A stretch of DNA of 64,000 nucleotides from Psychrobacter sp. JCM 18901 (GCF_000586435.1 NZ_BAWH01000016.1:1-64000), one strand, 5' to 3'; positions 21,576 through 30,589 are shown, counted from the first letter of the stretch. Notes: generated by a model from the letters alone, not told the origin. A program made the numbers and translations.

Positions 21576-22382
21576 CTACAAACGTACACGTGAACCGTTA
21601 CTTAGCAAGCGATAAGCGATGGTATAAAATATCGCACAGAACATAAAAATAGCCGCCATCGAATACCAAACATTGACATCAGAGTAGCCAAGAATACCGT
21701 AACGGAATGAGTTGACCATATAGACGATAGGGTTCAGTAGCGAGATATTTTGCCAAAATGGCGATAAATTCTCCATCGAATAAAACACACCGCCAAGATA
21801 GGTCAATGGCGTCAGTACAAAGCTTGGGATAATAGAGATATCATCAAACGAGCGTGCAAATACCGCATTGATAAAACCGCCTAACGAAAACAAGATAGAC
21901 GTGCCAAGTACCGTAAATACAGTCACAAATAAATGCTCGATACCAAGATCGGTAAAGAAAAGCGCCACTATCGAGACAATCACACCGATAGCCAGTCCAC
22001 GGAAGATACCACCACTGATATAACCCATCAAAATAGCATGCTTGGATACTGGCGAGACCAAAAGCTCTTCGATACTAGACGTGAACTTGGCACTAAAGAA
22101 GCTTGAGACGACGTTAGAGTAACTGTTGGTAATGATCGACATCATGATCAAACCAGGCACGATAAACTGCATGTAAGGCACGCCGCCCATCTCACCCACA
22201 CGCGAACCAATCATCTTACCAAAGATGACAAAATACAAACTCATCGTGATAACTGGCGGTAGTAACGTCTGCGGCCAGATACGTAAAATACGGCGCACTT
22301 CTTTGAACCAAATAGTACGAAACGCAATCCACTTCTTACTCAATGACATTGTTTTATTATGATCGACTAGTTCCTGACTCAT
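21576..22382 (-). CDS. ABC-2 type transporter permease (YadH-like)
   Basis: The 268-residue membrane protein has about six hydrophobic segments and the ABC-2 signature region FKEVRRILRIWPQTLLPPVI ... GLIMMSIITNSYSNVVSSFF ... SSIEELLVSPVS ... IPSFVLTPLTYLGGVFYSM. It forms a half-exporter with the ATPase encoded just upstream; the genes overlap by four bases (ATGA). The pair resembles the E. coli YadGH exporter, whose substrate is not established. Confidence 0.88.
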   Translation of the reverse strand: MSQELVDHNKTMSLSKKWIAFRTIWFKEVRRILRIWPQTLLPPVITMSLYFVIFGKMIGSRVGEMGGVPYMQFIVPGLIMMSIITNSYSNVVSSFFSAKFTSSIEELLVSPVSKHAILMGYISGGIFRGLAIGVIVSIVALFFTDLGIEHLFVTVFTVLGTSILFSLGGFINAVFARSFDDISIIPSFVLTPLTYLGGVFYSMENLSPFWQNISLLNPIVYMVNSFRYGILGYSDVNVWYSMAAIFMFCAIFYTIAYRLLSNGSRVRL

Positions 22383-23341
22383 AATCCCGCCTCCTTCATG
22401 CTATCTGCACTCTGAATATTTTTGTCCACCAAGCGCATAAACAACTCTTCTAGTCGGTTAGCTTTATTGCGCATACTCGCCACACTGATACCTTTCTCAG
22501 ACAACTGATCAAAGACACCGTTTAGTGACTCACCTTCTGTCAAGGTAACTTCTAGCGTTTGCTCATCTGGTTGCGAGACTCCTGTAACTCCTGTCAGAGC
22601 CAACTGCTCAGTGAGCGGCGTATCTAAATCAAATACAAACGTCTCTACCGACAACTGCGCCAGTAGTTCTTTCATTTCCGTATTGATTCGAATCTCGCCG
22701 TGATCCAAGATCGCAATACGTTTACACAATTGCTCTGCCTCTTCGAGATAATGAGTCGTCAGAATAATAGTGGTGTTTTCTTCGATATTAATCTGCTGCA
22801 TGAATTCCCACATAGAGCGGCGAAGCTCGATATCGACACCCGCCGTTGGCTCATCCAGAATCAATAGCTTTGGCTTATGAATTAATGCACGGGCAATCAT
22901 CAAACGGCGTTTCATACCACCAGATAGCTCACGTGATTTACTGTCGCGTTTATCCCATAATCCTAGCGCTGTTAATAGTCTTTTTGCGCGGGGTTTGGCT
23001 TCTTTCGCCGGAATACCAAAATAACCCGCTTGCGTAATCAGGATATCTTCGACCTTTTCGAACATATTAAAGTTAAATTCTTGCGGTACAACGCCAAGGT
23101 ATTGCTTAGCAATCGAAGGGTTCTCTAATAGGTCTGTGCCGAAAATATGGACGCTACCTGTGGTTGGCTTAAACAATGAGCTAATAATACCAATCATGGT
23201 AGATTTGCCTGCGCCGTTTGGCCCAAGTAACGCAAAGAATCCACCTTGTGGTACCGTTAAATCAACCCCTTTTAATGCCGAAAACCCATTGTCGTAGGTT
23301 TTAGATAGGTTTTTTATGGAGAGTGCTGGTGCATCAGACAT
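22379..23341 (-). CDS. ABC transporter ATP-binding protein (YadG-like)
   Basis: This ATPase energises the ABC-2 permease encoded next to it. It contains Walker A GPNGAGKST, the Q-loop VVPQEFNFN, signature LSGGMKRRLMIARALIH, Walker B LLILDEPTAGVD and the H-loop TTHYLEEAEQL, followed by a C-terminal regulatory domain of ~90 residues. The chosen start is MSDAPALSIKNL at 23341, preceded by GAGG at the right spacing; a TTG start nine codons further up is less likely. Total ~320 residues, intact frame. Confidence 0.92.
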   Translation of the reverse strand: MSDAPALSIKNLSKTYDNGFSALKGVDLTVPQGGFFALLGPNGAGKSTMIGIISSLFKPTTGSVHIFGTDLLENPSIAKQYLGVVPQEFNFNMFEKVEDILITQAGYFGIPAKEAKPRAKRLLTALGLWDKRDSKSRELSGGMKRRLMIARALIHKPKLLILDEPTAGVDIELRRSMWEFMQQINIEENTTIILTTHYLEEAEQLCKRIAILDHGEIRINTEMKELLAQLSVETFVFDLDTPLTEQLALTGVTGVSQPDEQTLEVTLTEGESLNGVFDQLSEKGISVASMRNKANRLEELFMRLVDKNIQSADSMKEAGL

Positions 23342-23580
23342 GAAGACCTCTTTATTTGTTATCAATTTATATAAAATGCGATTTTAGAATAATAGGCCGT
23401 GTTGAACATTCGACTATCATTATCATATAGGCAAAAGCCGTATAAGAATGTTCAACACACTCTACTCTCTAAAGGTGACAATGTACGGTAATAAACGAAC
23501 TAATCTCATAAAATGAGGCTACTCATGACGAATTTCAACTGCCTTATATTCGAAGTACCATATTAATAATACTCATCATG

Positions 23581-23616
23581 AAAAAGCGCCTATCTCATCA
23601 CTGAAATAGGCGCTTT
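23581..23616 (-). terminator. Terminator of the cytochrome c gene
   Basis: The hairpin AAAGCGCCTAT / ATAGGCGCTTT is followed on the minus strand by five T's, 43 bases after the stop at 23659. It is nearly the same sequence as the proS terminator. Confidence 0.8.
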
Positions 23617-23658
23617 ATAGATAACTATCGTAAAAGCTTGGAAGGTAATCAACAAAGA

Positions 23659-24315
23659 TTAGCTTGCTTCTGCGACCATATAATCTACGGCATTTTGAAC
23701 TTCTTCATCAGGAATATCCGCGCCACCTTTTGCAGGCATCGCATTGAAACCATTGATAGCATGGGTATATAGCGTATCTTTACCTTTTGCAATACGTGGA
23801 CCCCAAGCGCCAGCATCACCAAAGATAGGAGAGCCTAGCAGGCCTGCTGTATGACAAGTATGACATACAGCATTATATACCGCTTTACCGTCACGAGGAC
23901 CGTCGCCAGCAGCTGGGCCAGATGAGCGTGCCGTTACATCACAAGCTTCACCATCTTCAAAACAGATATTGGCAACAGGCTGGATACGCGCAATCAGATT
24001 AGGATACAAAGCAATTAGCTTCTGTACTTGCGGCGTATCTTGTGGAATTGGCTCTTCATCAGCGGCAGGCGCTGCAGCGGCAGTTTCTTCGCCTTCTGCT
24101 GGAGCGGCTTCGTCAGTAGGCGCAGCACCATCTGTCGTATCTGCAGCAGCTTGGGTATCGTCACCTAGCGTTTCAGGAGCAGCTTCTACGACCTCTTGGC
24201 CTTCTGCTACGTCTGACGCAGTTACAGGAGTGTCTACAACATCTTCAGCTTGGCTCACCGCGATACTAGCGATTCCTAGAATGGCAGCTGCCGATAACAT
24301 AACTACTTTTCTCAT
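23659..24315 (-). CDS. Periplasmic c-type cytochrome (cytochrome c5-like)
   Basis: The 218-residue protein has a signal peptide (MRKVVMLSAAAILGIASIAV ... A), then an unusual linker of ~75 residues made almost only of Ala, Glu, Asp, Thr and Pro, and a C-terminal cytochrome c domain with the haem site CHTCH (about residue 150) and the distal Met in NAMPAKGG. This layout fits the cytochrome c5/CycB group, soluble or tethered electron carriers to terminal oxidases. The acidic linker probably acts as a flexible spacer. Confidence 0.88.
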   Translation of the reverse strand: MRKVVMLSAAAILGIASIAVSQAEDVVDTPVTASDVAEGQEVVEAAPETLGDDTQAAADTTDGAAPTDEAAPAEGEETAAAAPAADEEPIPQDTPQVQKLIALYPNLIARIQPVANICFEDGEACDVTARSSGPAAGDGPRDGKAVYNAVCHTCHTAGLLGSPIFGDAGAWGPRIAKGKDTLYTHAINGFNAMPAKGGADIPDEEVQNAVDYMVAEAS

Positions 24316-24667
24316 TCGTCACGTTCTCTTATTACGTATACAAGGACTAGCACGGCTCGGACATTCCGTCTGTCCTCCTTTGACGACCTCTAAGTCTTCA
24401 ATAGTAGACAGCCATCCCGCGTGCCAGCGCACTTGCAATCGGTGATTATAAATATGAATTCTCCCCAACATTATAAGGGAAAAGGCAGGTAAATTGCCAT
24501 GCTTGTTTAATGACTTGACTGTTTTTTCTTAAAAAACCTCAATCGCGACTGTCATTTATTGGCTTTATGCTTTTTATTTGTTAGACTAAGCGGTCTTTAT
24601 TTCTAGACACCTTATGCTAATTATCATGCGCATCTAAGCGTGACAGTCAGACATATCGTTATCATAT
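24316..24667. other. Intergenic region between the cytochrome and tRNA-Arg
   Basis: No gene is visible in 352 bases. It should hold the cytochrome promoter (minus strand) and the tRNA-Arg promoter (plus strand). TTGTTAGACTAAG at about 24578-24590 is a weak candidate -10 region for the tRNA. Nothing else was recognised. Confidence 0.4.
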
Positions 24668-24744
24668 GCGCTCGTAGCTCAGTTGGATAGAGTATCGGTC
24701 TCCGAAGCCGAGGGTCGTGGGTTCGATTCCCGCCGAGCGCACCA
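24668..24744 (+). tRNA. tRNA-Arg (anticodon CCG)
   Basis: A complete 77-base cloverleaf: acceptor GCGCTCG / CGAGCGC, discriminator A and encoded CCA; D-arm GCTCAGTTGGATAGAGT; anticodon stem TCGGT / GCCGA with loop CTCCGAA, so the anticodon is CCG and reads CGG; T-arm GTGGGTTCGATTCCCGC. The D-stem closes with one G-T wobble. A small hairpin follows at 24742-24757. Confidence 0.97.
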
Positions 24745-24879
24745 CTATTTTATAGTGCCACTACGTCTTATGCAGTAATGTCGTTACTAGTACTATTAGC
24801 TTCGAATAAATCAGCCTGATAAAACAAGATAGTATGTTGGCTTGAATAATTATATCTTGCTCTATTTCTGACGTTTTTT

Positions 24880-25398
24880 TTAGCTTATTTTTAAATGACG
24901 CCCGAGTTTATCTACATCAGAGACCATTTTAGGTATTCGATGTTCACCTTCCATTTCACTGACCATCTCTTTCGCCATTGTAATGTTTATACCAATACTG
25001 GTGACATATAGAGGGCGCTTACTTATCCCTCGCCAAACGGCATAGTCTTCTGTAATGTCATAGAAATGATTTTTAGCGATACCGATGATTGGCTTTTTAT
25101 TGGCTAGGTTATCATACAGATATTTGCCTAATCCTGCTTTGCCAACACTATCCAGAAATACATAGCCGTCTATGATAATGACATCAAAAGACTCTTTGAT
25201 TTGGTTGATCAAGGCCAGTAAGCAAGGCATTTCTCGTTTATAGAACTGACCTGGCTCATAAGGCGCAACGTCATTAACTTCTACAATATGCTCGCTTAGA
25301 ACACGGGATTGTTCAATGCCTTCGAAGCGGATACCTGCAACAGTTGCTGTAATAGCATCGGTTTCTTGATAATACACATCTAGAATTAGGCAAATCAA
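24880..25398 (-). CDS. nfi: Endonuclease V (short form)
   Basis: Endonuclease V nicks DNA (and in some organisms RNA) next to deoxyinosine. The 172-residue protein keeps the first catalytic Asp in LILDVYY, the substrate wedge PYEPGQFYKRE, the second acidic motif IIIDGYVFLD, and GLGKYLYDNL and PIIGIAKNHF. It is shorter than the ~220-residue enteric enzyme but covers the fold. Its start overlaps the stop of the preceding gene by four bases, so it is translated together with two unrecognised immunity-like genes, an odd setting for a repair enzyme. AT-rich. Confidence 0.83.
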   Translation of the reverse strand: MICLILDVYYQETDAITATVAGIRFEGIEQSRVLSEHIVEVNDVAPYEPGQFYKREMPCLLALINQIKESFDVIIIDGYVFLDSVGKAGLGKYLYDNLANKKPIIGIAKNHFYDITEDYAVWRGISKRPLYVTSIGINITMAKEMVSEMEGEHRIPKMVSDVDKLGRHLKIS

Positions 25399-25796
25399 TT
25401 TGTTACTACCTCAAAATGTGGATGAGTTGCTTTTAATGCGTCAACTTTATCCATTTCTTTTTGATCAAAAGTATCTTTTCCAGCAAGCTGGCTATTTTTC
25501 AATTCTAATCTCTTCAAGTATGGGAGGTTAATTTTATCATTGAAAAAAATTAAGGTATCAAGATGTTCAATATCTAATACCAAAATAGACTCTGTCTCAG
25601 CAAGAGATTCATTCAATATCCATTCTCTAACTAATGACTCATTAATATCATCGCTAAGCCAAATTCTGAACCAATTGCTATTCATTTTCAATATCTTGTA
25701 GTTCTCTAGCAATTCAAAATATTTAGGTAGAGAAAAAGGACATTTAAGATAGTCTTTTTCTTGAATTTCATTACCAGCAGCACCAAACCCTGTCAC
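25395..25796 (-). CDS. Unknown protein, leucine-repeat-like, in an EndoV operon
   Basis: I do not recognise this 133-residue protein. The middle part has a repeat-like rhythm (SILVLDIEHLDTLIFF, LPYLKRLELKNSQLAG) similar to two leucine-rich repeats. The start overlaps the upstream stop by four bases and the stop overlaps endonuclease V by four bases. AT-rich and acidic, it has the look of immunity or SMI1-type cargo found behind polymorphic toxins, but that is inference from size and context. Confidence 0.6.
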   Translation of the reverse strand: MTGFGAAGNEIQEKDYLKCPFSLPKYFELLENYKILKMNSNWFRIWLSDDINESLVREWILNESLAETESILVLDIEHLDTLIFFNDKINLPYLKRLELKNSQLAGKDTFDQKEMDKVDALKATHPHFEVVTN

Positions 25797-26356
25797 TCTA
25801 TCGATCTAAAGTTATTACTTACGAAAATATGCTTCAGTCTTTTATTACTATCTATCTCGTCATACTTCCTATAAGAAAAGCTTCCAGAGTCTATGCTTTC
25901 TTCTAAGGAAAAACACTCCGTATATACGTAGCTCCCACTCTCATAATTAGCATAATTTAATTCAAATTCATAAGGGTCTTCTTTATTTTCATACCATAAT
26001 ATTGAATTAAAAGTTTGTCCTTTCTCATCTGTGTATGATTCACTTTTACATATACCATTTAAGAAAGTATAAGATATACCATGATATGGTTCACCCATGT
26101 AACGTTGCGGAATCATCCCACAACCATAGTCGTCTTCATCTATATTCCAGAAATCACTACAATCTATTTGTGGATATGAAATAGGCTTATATTGGCAAAT
26201 AGGCGTATAAGGTTTAGTTATTACACCATCTGTAACCTCGAAAGCTTCTATTAAGTAATTTTCTTTATCAAAAAATAAAATCCCAGTGTAAGTTTGACGC
26301 TGGTAATACCATCTGCCATCTAGTTCAGTTAATAACGTTGATTTGAGTCGTTTCAT
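25793..26356 (-). CDS. Unknown acidic protein (187 aa), first gene of an EndoV operon
   Basis: This is a soluble protein with no recognised family. It is rich in Tyr, Asp and Ser, with segments SDFWNIDEDDYGCGM and SYVYTECFSLEESIDSG. Its size, acidity and AT-rich base use match immunity proteins of polymorphic toxin systems. It is followed by two genes each overlapping by four bases (ATGA), ending with endonuclease V. The start at 26356 has only a weak ribosome-binding site. Confidence 0.6.
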   Translation of the reverse strand: MKRLKSTLLTELDGRWYYQRQTYTGILFFDKENYLIEAFEVTDGVITKPYTPICQYKPISYPQIDCSDFWNIDEDDYGCGMIPQRYMGEPYHGISYTFLNGICKSESYTDEKGQTFNSILWYENKEDPYEFELNYANYESGSYVYTECFSLEESIDSGSFSYRKYDEIDSNKRLKHIFVSNNFRSIE

Positions 26357-26399
26357 TGCTTTATCTTTTAATTTTTATTCTCACAAGTAAGACAGCTAT

Positions 26400-26776
26400 T
26401 TATCTATCTTCTGTTTTATCAATTCTTTTTATTAATTTTCTTAATTCGATACCTGTTTCATAACCAAGATTGGGATATTTTTCATTAATATACTGTATAT
26501 CTCTTTTCTCGATAATTGACAGTTGATGATATAACTCTGAACAAAGTAAAAAGCGGTTAGAGGCAAAACGATCAAAAAAACCAGAAATCGTTAAGTAATG
26601 GACGAATAAGTGCTTCTGTTTTATCACCATCATCTGTATGAGTGTGGAAAACTAAGCAAAAAAATATAGTTGTCTTCACCATATTTATTACTAATACGCC
26701 ACCAACCTGTTCTTACATATTGAATTAAAGTAAATCTAAATCTATTACCAATATTTCTATCTTCATCCTGTTCCAT
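26400..26776 (-). CDS. Putative immunity protein next to a papain-fold toxin remnant (two frame breaks)
   Basis: The reconstructed protein of ~124 residues starts MEQDEDRNIGNRFRFTLIQY and ends IELRKLIKRIDKTEDR. The ATG at 26776 has a strong AAGGAGG six bases upstream and lies inside the end of the toxin frame (14-base overlap), the standard toxin-immunity layout. Breaks are A7 at 26658-26664 and A7 at 26574-26580; six in each gives one frame. The role as immunity protein is inferred from position; the family is not recognised. Confidence 0.55.
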
Positions 26777-27194
26777 TAAAAACCTCCTTTCTTAAGCTCT
26801 GGGATATCAGGTGAGTCTGTCTCACTTTAATTCGCCATGATACCCCGTTAGGATTTTTATCCTTTAATATTTGTGTATAGTCACTTTGTGGAATAGGTTT
26901 ATCAGATACAAAAGGATCATATATATACTTACCGTCTGTATAAACTGAATGATACGTATATTCAGCATTATTGGTGGTTTTAGTAGGTATATTTAAGTTA
27001 GGACTTGTTTCATTAAGCCCCCAAGAATAACCATCATCCCATTTTGCATCTTTTGAACCAAAAATAATAACTTTGCCTTGACCGCCAGAAGCTTCCATTA
27101 AGTTTTCAGCACATTCAGTACAATAACTATAATCGCCTAATTTTTCATGCTGTTCTTGTAGTACTTTGGATGCGCTAGCATCAGGTATAGTCAA
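26763..27194 (-). pseudogene. Headless C-terminal toxin domain, papain-like fold (Tox-PL type)
   Basis: The frame (about 143 residues) matches the C-terminal cartridge of a polymorphic toxin: SYCTECAENLMEASGGQGKV holds the presumed catalytic Cys, YHSVYTDGKYIYDPFVS the His and Asp, as in papain-fold toxin domains. There is no N-terminal delivery part. In-frame upstream a stop occurs within an interspersed repeat (27186-27294), and the only start is a TTG lying inside that repeat. It therefore looks like a toxin tip left behind after recombination or repeat insertion, with its immunity gene kept. Confidence 0.5.
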
Positions 27195-27294
27195 GTCTAT
27201 ATAAATCCGCTACATCGTCATCCTCGCTAAGCATACTAATGTATAACTTGCGCTCAGTTTCCTTGTATCGAAATTATATTGAACTGATTATAGT
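27186..27294 (+). repeat. Interspersed ~108-bp repeat, copy A
   Basis: It begins TATAGTCAA and ends near GATTATAGTC, with the conserved core CTCAGTTTCCTTGTATC. It aligns over its full length with copy C (51270-51376) and, inverted, with copy B (27414-27521). It has short terminal TATAGT inverted repeats and no coding capacity, like a small non-autonomous element. Confidence 0.75.
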
Positions 27295-27529
27295 CTAATT
27301 ACAACCTCGCTCTACCTTTCCTTAGTACTATCTTAAACTACCTATACTAATCAAACCTACATATCAAAATGTTTGCGGTTTTTCTGTGCTTGTATACTTC
27401 TAGTGCTCTCACCTATACTCGATTCAGTATAATTTGGATACAAGGAAGCCGAGTGAAAGTACTACAAGTAGTAGACTGAGCGAGACTGACACCGTAGCCA
27501 ATTTATAGAGGATTGACTATATAGCAAAA
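27195..27529. other. Non-coding stretch holding two inverted repeat copies
   Basis: These 335 bases carry repeat copies A and B in opposite orientation separated by about 120 AT-rich bases. No gene is seen. The pair could form a long imperfect hairpin. Confidence 0.6.
27414..27521 (-). repeat. Interspersed ~108-bp repeat, copy B (inverted)
   Basis: Read on the plus strand it runs from TATACTCGATTCAG through GGATACAAGGAAGCC to GGATTGACTATA. The reverse complement aligns with copies A and C. Confidence 0.75.
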
Positions 27530-27893
27530 TTACTCTGCATCTTGTAAATTGGCAGTCAATTGAGCACGGCTAGGTATACGGTGATAATTGATCACGGGCA
27601 CATCACCCAAACGGCGCTGACCCTCAGCAATCTTTTTATCAATCGTAATCATCGCAATTTTTTTATCTTGTTTGCTAACGAGCAAATGATTTGCCTTACG
27701 CGTGACTCGATAATCAGCAAAATGCTGCTTTAATATCGCTGATGTTTTTTTGCAGCGCATCATTCGGTGTTGCATTTTTTGATTTTGCGCCATTATGCTT
27801 TTCGCCTGCTTTTGCGCCGCGCGATTTTGCCACAAACCATAAAACTGCGATGACAGCGAACAATATGACAAGCCACCAAATTCCGTCTATCAT
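27530..27893 (-). CDS. Small membrane-anchored protein of unknown function (one frame break)
   Basis: The reconstructed ~120 residues start MIDGIWWLVILFAVIAVLWF (membrane helix), have a basic linker, and a C-terminal soluble domain with HFADYRVTRKANHLLVSKQD and MITIDKKIAEGQRRLGDVPV. The frame breaks in T7 at 27745-27751; six restores it. The family is not recognised. It is divergent from the sirtuin gene with only ~35 bp between the two starts. Confidence 0.6.
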
Positions 27894-27928
27894 AAGTAAA
27901 AATATCCATTATTAGCAAGGGTTGGCTC

Positions 27929-28729
27929 ATGTTAGCAGAATTATCACCAGCGTTAATAGCAGAAGTAAAACTTGCCGCACAACTGCTGTCATCGAAACTG
28001 CGTATTTGCATTTTGACTGGGGCTGGTATTTCAGCAGAAAGCGGCATCCCAACGTTTCGGGATAAGCAAACAGGGCTGTGGGAGAACTACGGTATCGAAG
28101 ACTTAGCCACCCCTGAAGCGTTTACTCGTGATCCAAAGCTGGTGTGGTCATGGTATCAATGGCGTCGGCAAATGGTCGCAGACAAAGCGCCAAATCCAGC
28201 CCATCATGCGTTGGCTCAATGGCAGTATCATGCGCAAACCTCCGATCAGCAGCTGACACTCATCACCCAAAATGTCGATGATTTGCACGAGCAAGCTGGT
28301 AGCGCGGTGACTCACCTGCATGGTCATCTGTGGCGTAACCGCTGTGGTCAGTGTGAGATACCTTATCAAGATCAATCGAGAGCGTCATACGATAATCAAG
28401 ATACTATGAGTTTTGATGAAACACTGCTTAGCTGTCCGCATTGCGACGGTTATATTAGACCAGATATTGTTTGGTTTGGCGAAGCACTACCTGTACAGGC
28501 ATGGCAGACTGCCGAAGATGCTGCAGCTAATTGCGAAGTGTTTATCAGTATCGGTACCTCAAGCTTGGTTTATCCTGCAGCTGGATTGGCACAATTAGCC
28601 AAACAAAATGGCGCGCAAGTTATTGAAATAAACCCTGACCCAACACCAAATACTATCGTCGATATCACACTAGCAGAAAAGGCAGGAATCGTTTTGCCAC
28701 TGCTTATAGCAGAGATTACGGCTTTATAA
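27929..28729 (+). CDS. cobB: NAD-dependent Sir2-family protein deacylase
   Basis: The 266-residue sirtuin removes acyl groups from lysine using NAD+. It shows GAGISAESGIPTFRD, TQNVDDLHEQAG, the catalytic His in HLHGHLWRN, a four-Cys zinc site (CGQC ... CPHC) and RPDIVWFGEALP. The helix segment WYQWRRQ keeps the Tyr-x-x-Arg pair known from class III sirtuins (SIRT5, E. coli CobB), which predicts activity on succinyl- or other acidic acyl-lysines as well as acetyl-lysine. The frame is intact. Confidence 0.9.
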   Translation: MLAELSPALIAEVKLAAQLLSSKLRICILTGAGISAESGIPTFRDKQTGLWENYGIEDLATPEAFTRDPKLVWSWYQWRRQMVADKAPNPAHHALAQWQYHAQTSDQQLTLITQNVDDLHEQAGSAVTHLHGHLWRNRCGQCEIPYQDQSRASYDNQDTMSFDETLLSCPHCDGYIRPDIVWFGEALPVQAWQTAEDAAANCEVFISIGTSSLVYPAAGLAQLAKQNGAQVIEINPDPTPNTIVDITLAEKAGIVLPLLIAEITAL

Positions 28730-28767
28730 TTGCTACTACTTATAAACATTGCTGCATGACAGACAAT

Positions 28768-28807
28768 AAAAAAAGGCTTAACGATTTGTATAAACCGTTA
28801 AGCCTTT
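28768..28807 (-). terminator. Terminator of the deaminase gene (possibly bidirectional)
   Basis: The stem AAAGGCTTAACG / CGTTAAGCCTTT is followed by seven T's on the minus strand, 25 bases after the deaminase stop. It may also serve the convergent sirtuin gene. Confidence 0.85.
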
Positions 28808-28832
28808 GCTACTAACAACAAACTCGTTAAAG

Positions 28833-29831
28833 TTATTTCAATGCAAGATCAACTCTCGCCAAGTAAGCTTCTTTTAACTCATCACTAATAAATGCCGATT
28901 TAAAAGAGTTCTTTACTAATGTAATAACATCGTCTTCCGTAATCGGTAAATTCTCATATAGATTGATAAAGTTTTGATTCACGTAGCCTTTGAAATACGC
29001 AGGATCATCCGAGTTAACGCTGATATTTAGACCGTAATCTAAAAGCTCTTTAATATTGTGCTCTTTATAAGTCTCAAAGACTTTTAGCTCGATATTTGAG
29101 TTCGGGCAAACGGTCAGTGGCATTTGCTCATCTTTGAGTCTTTGCATCAACTCTGGGCTTTTTATAGACTGCACACCATGATCGATTCTATTGATATTCA
29201 ATAAGTCTAATGCTTCGTAGATGTACGAGAAGTCTGCTTCTTCGCCTGCGTGAGCGACCAACTTGAAGCCTTCTTCTTTGGCTTTTTGGAAGACTTCTTT
29301 AAATTTCGATGGTGGGTTGCCTAATTCTGATGAATCAAGACCAACACCGATAATGTCATCTTTATAGTCCAGTGCTTGCTCTAATGTCTCAAACGCTTCT
29401 TCTTGCGATAAATGACGCAAGAAACACATAATAATGCATGATGTAATACCGTATTTTGCTTTGGCATCTGCAAGCGCTTCTTTGATACCTGTGATGACCG
29501 CTTCAAAAGGTACACCGCGTTCGGTATGCGTCTGCGGATCAAAGAATATCTCTGTGTGGATGACGTTATCTTCAACACATCTAAGAATATATTCCCATGT
29601 CAAATCATAGAAATCATCCTTTGTAAGCAGGACGTTTGCACCCGCATAGTAAATATCTAAAAAGGTCTGTAGATTGGTGAAGTTATAAGCACTGCGTACA
29701 TTTTCGATATCTTTATAAGGTATTTCTACGTTGTTCTTTTTGGCCAGTCTAAACATCAGCTCAGGCTCTAGCGAACCTTCAATATGTAGATGAAGTTCAG
29801 CTTTCGGTAGTTTCTTTATTAATTCAATCAT
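28833..29831 (-). CDS. Adenine deaminase (adenosine deaminase family)
   Basis: A 332-residue zinc hydrolase of the adenosine deaminase family. Metal and catalytic motifs are LHLHIEG, the His in VAHAGEEADF, HG in RIDHGVQS, and SVNSDDPAYF. The segments FTNLQTFLDIYYAGANVL, EIFFDPQTHTERG and CFLRHLSQEEAF are typical of the Aah1-like adenine deaminase branch rather than true adenosine deaminase, so hydrolysis of adenine to hypoxanthine for purine salvage is more likely; automatic annotation may call it add. Frame intact. Confidence 0.88.
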   Translation of the reverse strand: MIELIKKLPKAELHLHIEGSLEPELMFRLAKKNNVEIPYKDIENVRSAYNFTNLQTFLDIYYAGANVLLTKDDFYDLTWEYILRCVEDNVIHTEIFFDPQTHTERGVPFEAVITGIKEALADAKAKYGITSCIIMCFLRHLSQEEAFETLEQALDYKDDIIGVGLDSSELGNPPSKFKEVFQKAKEEGFKLVAHAGEEADFSYIYEALDLLNINRIDHGVQSIKSPELMQRLKDEQMPLTVCPNSNIELKVFETYKEHNIKELLDYGLNISVNSDDPAYFKGYVNQNFINLYENLPITEDDVITLVKNSFKSAFISDELKEAYLARVDLALK

Positions 29832-30030
29832 AGTATTCCAATGATGGTGTTATCGAGACGAGCCTAGCAGATATTGCACAGTAGGATAATCAAACTGTAT
29901 ATAAGGCATTATCTGTCCCAAAAGAGTTATTTTAACACTAAAAGCATATAGCCTAAAACAAAACCCTTTGACCGTATAGACAAGCTACTTATAAAAGCAA
30001 CCTTCTTAGTACAACCGTATAAGGCGCAAA

Positions 30031-30555
30031 TTACTTTAAAAATACGACTGTATCAGACAGCTCATTGCCTTCTGGATCATGCTCTAAATGATAATACTGA
30101 CGTAGTACCTGCCCCACTTCATCCAGCAGTTCAGCCAAGCTCTCTTCTGTCTTTTGGGTAGCAATACCAGATACCGCCTTTTCACACATTGCATTCCATA
30201 CCGTTGGACTAACGTGAGCGCTGATACCTCGGTCTGCGACAATCTCTAGTTTGCGCTCGCATATATTGACATAGATCAAGACGCCCGTATTTTCTTCGGT
30301 ATCCCAGACGCGATATTCGCTAAACAAATCAATCGCACGCTCACGGCAGTTCATGCGATAGGCCTCTTGGATAGGCAGATGGTTTTCTACAATCAAGAAC
30401 ACCTCACCACGATGTCCACGCTCGGCTCGTGTCACAGCATCTGTTAGGCGTGCCTTGGATTCTGTTGTTAGCCACTTACTATGTAATAAAGGGACGAACA
30501 AAACTTGACGCCACCAGCGGGCAAAACTGGGGTTTGAAGCGTTGTCTTCTACCAT
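30031..30555 (-). CDS. TPM-domain protein
   Basis: A 174-residue cytoplasmic protein with a TPM (TLP18.3/Psb32/MOLO-1) fold: LTDAVTRAERGHRGEVFLIV, ENTGVLIYVNICERKLEIVADRGIS in two segments, and VWNAMCEKAVSGIATQKTEE. It lacks a signal peptide. It lies 34 bp after the longer secreted TPM protein (30590-31810), and lemA is upstream on the same strand, a common three-gene set (lemA, ygcG-like, TPM) of unknown exact function, thought to act in envelope or respiratory complex maintenance. Confidence 0.85.
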   Translation of the reverse strand: MVEDNASNPSFARWWRQVLFVPLLHSKWLTTESKARLTDAVTRAERGHRGEVFLIVENHLPIQEAYRMNCRERAIDLFSEYRVWDTEENTGVLIYVNICERKLEIVADRGISAHVSPTVWNAMCEKAVSGIATQKTEESLAELLDEVGQVLRQYYHLEHDPEGNELSDTVVFLK

Positions 30556-30589
30556 TATATTATTTCCTCAAGTACGTCGTTTTCGATGG

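Noticed and set aside
24668..27530. Genomic island integrated at tRNA-Arg(CCG)
   Set aside because: No integrase and no repeat of the tRNA 3' end were seen on the far side of the accessory patch.
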